64,000 bases of DNA, taken from NCBI GenBank assembly GCA_021158465.1, contig JAGGUN010000028.1, positions 62,001 through 126,000 of the forward strand, written 5' to 3'. This DNA comes from a bacterium (lineage in GTDB: Bacteria; UBP14; UBA6098; 4484-93). Position numbers and translations under genes: made by a program. The notes beneath the pieces are model-generated. The model was not told the DNA's origin. It was given only the letters and a program-made list of their open reading frames with translations, and did no database searches. Each line of letters starts with the position of its first letter. Positions within the stretch are counted from its first letter, which is position 1. Below are positions 61,766 through 64,000 of this stretch, one piece after another.

Positions 61766-63919
61766 ATGAAATACCTTATCCTGGCGGTTATTCTTCTTTT
61801 GCTTTTTGTTCCTCTCCTTGCGGATTGGCCTCTTCCTGGGAGCCGCTCTCTCTCATCGACCTTTGGTGAATATCGTGCTGGTCTTCGTTTCCATGCAGGA
61901 ATCGATATTAGGACGCCGGTTTTAGCGATGCCCGTTGTTGCTCCTGTAGATGGTTGGGTGGAGAGGATCAGGGTGTCGCCGTGGGGTTACGGGAAGGTGC
62001 TATACCTCCGCGGTGTTGATGGCAGAGATTACATCTTCGCTCACCTTTCTGGCTTTGCCTCTTGTCTGGAGGAGGTTGTTGTTGAGGAGCAGGAGAGGCG
62101 AGAGAGCTTCTTCGTCGAGCTTTGGTTCTCGGATAAGGAGTTCCCGTTTTCTGCGGGGGATACGATAGCGTTTACGGGTGGAACTGGTGTTGGAAGCTCC
62201 CATCTGCATTTTGAGGTGAGGGATGCCAACTCCTGCCCGACGAATCCGCTCGAGCTGGGGTTCTCTTCTATGCCTGATACGACTCCGCCTGTATTCTATT
62301 CCCTTGTTGTGGTTCCTCTTGACATTTCATCCCGTGTCAATGGAAGCCTGCTTCCTGTGGAGATTCCTGTTTCCTTCGACGAGCATGGGAAGGTTTACAG
62401 AGCGAAAAGGCAGATCTTTGCCTCGGGTGCTCTCGGGTTTGAGGTCTGCGTATATGACTATGAGAGGGAAGAAAACCCGAACCGTCTTGGGGTGTATTCC
62501 CTTTCACTTTCCCTCAAAGATAGCACGGTCTTTTCGTTTTCACCGGTGAGTTTCTCCTATGAGGACAATGCCGATGCTGGTTTCCTTTGGGATATAGATT
62601 CTGAGGAGAGGTTTAACAAGAGGTTTATCAGGCTTTTCTCTGCTCATCCAACGGATGTTGGTTTCACGAAGGGAGATGGGAAGATAAATTTGTCGGAGAG
62701 AGATTCGGTTCTGTTCTTCAGGGTTATAGCGTCGGATATCCATAACAACAGTTCTTCTCTTCTTTTTCCTGTTCATTATTCTCCGCCGGTGAATATCGGC
62801 AAGCTCGAAAGAACGGAGGGCGATACATTCCTTTTTTTCTCCTCCCTCTCTGACACCGGTTTCAGCGTTCTTGTGGATGGCGAAAGGGTGCATGGGGCTA
62901 TCCGTTTCGAGCTGGGTGAGAACAGGCTTGGGGTTGTTCTTCCAGATTCCGTTTCTGGGGAGGTGATAGAGCTTTTTTTCCGAAATTCAAACAGGTTATC
63001 TTTAAGCCTGCAGGATACTCGGAATCCGTTTGAGTCGCGAATCTCGTTCGATTACGCCGTGAGGAAGACAGGGCTCTTCTTGTTTTTCAAGTTTGAGCCG
63101 CATAGACCCGTTGATCTACTCGTGGAGGCAGCGGGCGATACGGTGAAACCAGCACTCTTCTTCCAGTCAGCCGACAGCGTTGTAACGGCGGTTCCGATAA
63201 GAGCAGAGGGGAGGTACAATGTTATCCTTAGGCATGGGGAGATCTCGTGGGAATTTGCTGTGGATGTATGTCGGCTCAAGACAGGGAAGAAACTTTCTCT
63301 TCCCGGTTCAACCACCCTTTACATCCCTCCTGGGCAGTCTCTCTTTCTGCCCTTCTGTGCCTTTGAGCTACAGGATGTTCCGACCGTGGCAGAGAATATA
63401 GTTTCTCCTATTATTCGGTTCAAGAGTTCTCTTTTCCCTCTAAAGGTGCCAGCCCGCCTGACCGTTTCTCCTGGGGTATCGCTCAGTAGAGCCTATAGGA
63501 GGAAAGTTGCGGTTGGACGGTTCTGGCATGACGGATGGTATTTTGTTTCCAGTGGGGAAACTGCTTACATCAGGCTCCCTGGGACATTTGCCCTTGTTCT
63601 TGACACCGTCCCACCGGTCGTTATCCCAGGCTCAATCGAGGATGGCGATACACTCTCTTACTCACCTTACATTATCTCGGCTCTCGTTAGGGATAACTTC
63701 TCCGGTTTCGACAATCACTGCATACCGACGATGTACATAGATGAGCGGTTTGTCCCGGCGGAGTTCGACCCAGAGTCGGAGAGGTTATTTTACCTGTTGA
63801 GGAAACCCCTTTCTCCGGGTGAGCATACCGTTTCTATTGTTGCCGTTGACCGTCTCGGCAACAAAACGGAGTGCGAGTTGGTGTTTTTCATTTGTGGGGA
63901 GCAATCTTGTGGCGAATGA
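61766..63919 (+). CDS. M23 family metallopeptidase (LytM domain) with long beta-rich C-terminal extension
   Basis: Signal peptide; FHAGIDIRTPVLAMPVVAPVDGWVERIRVSPWGYGKVLYLRG, SSHLHFEVRD. Confidence 0.87.
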   Translation: MKYLILAVILLLLFVPLLADWPLPGSRSLSSTFGEYRAGLRFHAGIDIRTPVLAMPVVAPVDGWVERIRVSPWGYGKVLYLRGVDGRDYIFAHLSGFASCLEEVVVEEQERRESFFVELWFSDKEFPFSAGDTIAFTGGTGVGSSHLHFEVRDANSCPTNPLELGFSSMPDTTPPVFYSLVVVPLDISSRVNGSLLPVEIPVSFDEHGKVYRAKRQIFASGALGFEVCVYDYEREENPNRLGVYSLSLSLKDSTVFSFSPVSFSYEDNADAGFLWDIDSEERFNKRFIRLFSAHPTDVGFTKGDGKINLSERDSVLFFRVIASDIHNNSSSLLFPVHYSPPVNIGKLERTEGDTFLFFSSLSDTGFSVLVDGERVHGAIRFELGENRLGVVLPDSVSGEVIELFFRNSNRLSLSLQDTRNPFESRISFDYAVRKTGLFLFFKFEPHRPVDLLVEAAGDTVKPALFFQSADSVVTAVPIRAEGRYNVILRHGEISWEFAVDVCRLKTGKKLSLPGSTTLYIPPGQSLFLPFCAFELQDVPTVAENIVSPIIRFKSSLFPLKVPARLTVSPGVSLSRAYRRKVAVGRFWHDGWYFVSSGETAYIRLPGTFALVLDTVPPVVIPGSIEDGDTLSYSPYIISALVRDNFSGFDNHCIPTMYIDERFVPAEFDPESERLFYLLRKPLSPGEHTVSIVAVDRLGNKTECELVFFICGEQSCGE

Positions 63920-64000
63920 GCTCCGCCGCTTCATAGAGGTTTTCTGCGTAGAAATCTGCCTCTATGTCGGTTTCCCCCTCGGGGTTGATGAGGATTGTTT
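63888..64000 (-). CDS. C-terminal end of a probable HAD-superfamily hydrolase (5' part beyond window)
   Basis: Hand translation of minus strand: ...TILINPEGETDIEADFYAENLYEAAELIRHKIAPHK-stop; resembles HAD C-termini. Confidence 0.5.
   Translation of the reverse strand, partial: TILINPEGETDIEADFYAENLYEAAELIRHKIAPHK

Overview
This 64 kb window looks like ordinary chromosome from an uncultured Gram-negative bacterium. LptE-like and BamD-like lipoproteins, predicted outer-membrane barrels and two secreted proteases with T9SS/FlgD-like C-terminal tails suggest an FCB-superphylum or WOR-3-like lineage; that placement is inference. I found no rRNA, tRNA, CRISPR array, transposase or prophage. The window holds a probable replication origin: dnaA, dnaN and recF, with DnaA-box-like motifs on both sides of dnaA and an apparent strand-composition switch. 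Around it are: an EF-G-2-like paralogue at the left edge; a yceD-rpmF-plsX-fabH-ddl-ssb chain; a PTS EI with no visible partners; a glycan locus (three glycosyltransferases, flippase, epimerase, rmuC, membrane-TPR protein); a membrane-anchored AmmeMemoRadiSam-type radical SAM protein; an NtrC-type regulator; MscS; purA; a hutI-lptE-hutH-PP-loop-C1A protease operon; a TolB-propeller/LytR_C fusion; ruvB; a large gingipain-like C25 protein; a lone atpC; argS-rsfS-LytR_C; a four-gene envelope operon ending in a protein that fuses helix-hairpin-helix DNA-binding motifs to a predicted outer-membrane barrel; lon; a histidine kinase; uvrA; and an M23 peptidase. The observations most worth a second look are the HhH/outer-membrane-barrel operon, the C25 protein with the His of its expected GHG motif replaced, the hut/lptE/C1A operon, and six convergent gene junctions that all lack room for a terminator. 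I did not find a clear, self-contained new defence or mobile system.
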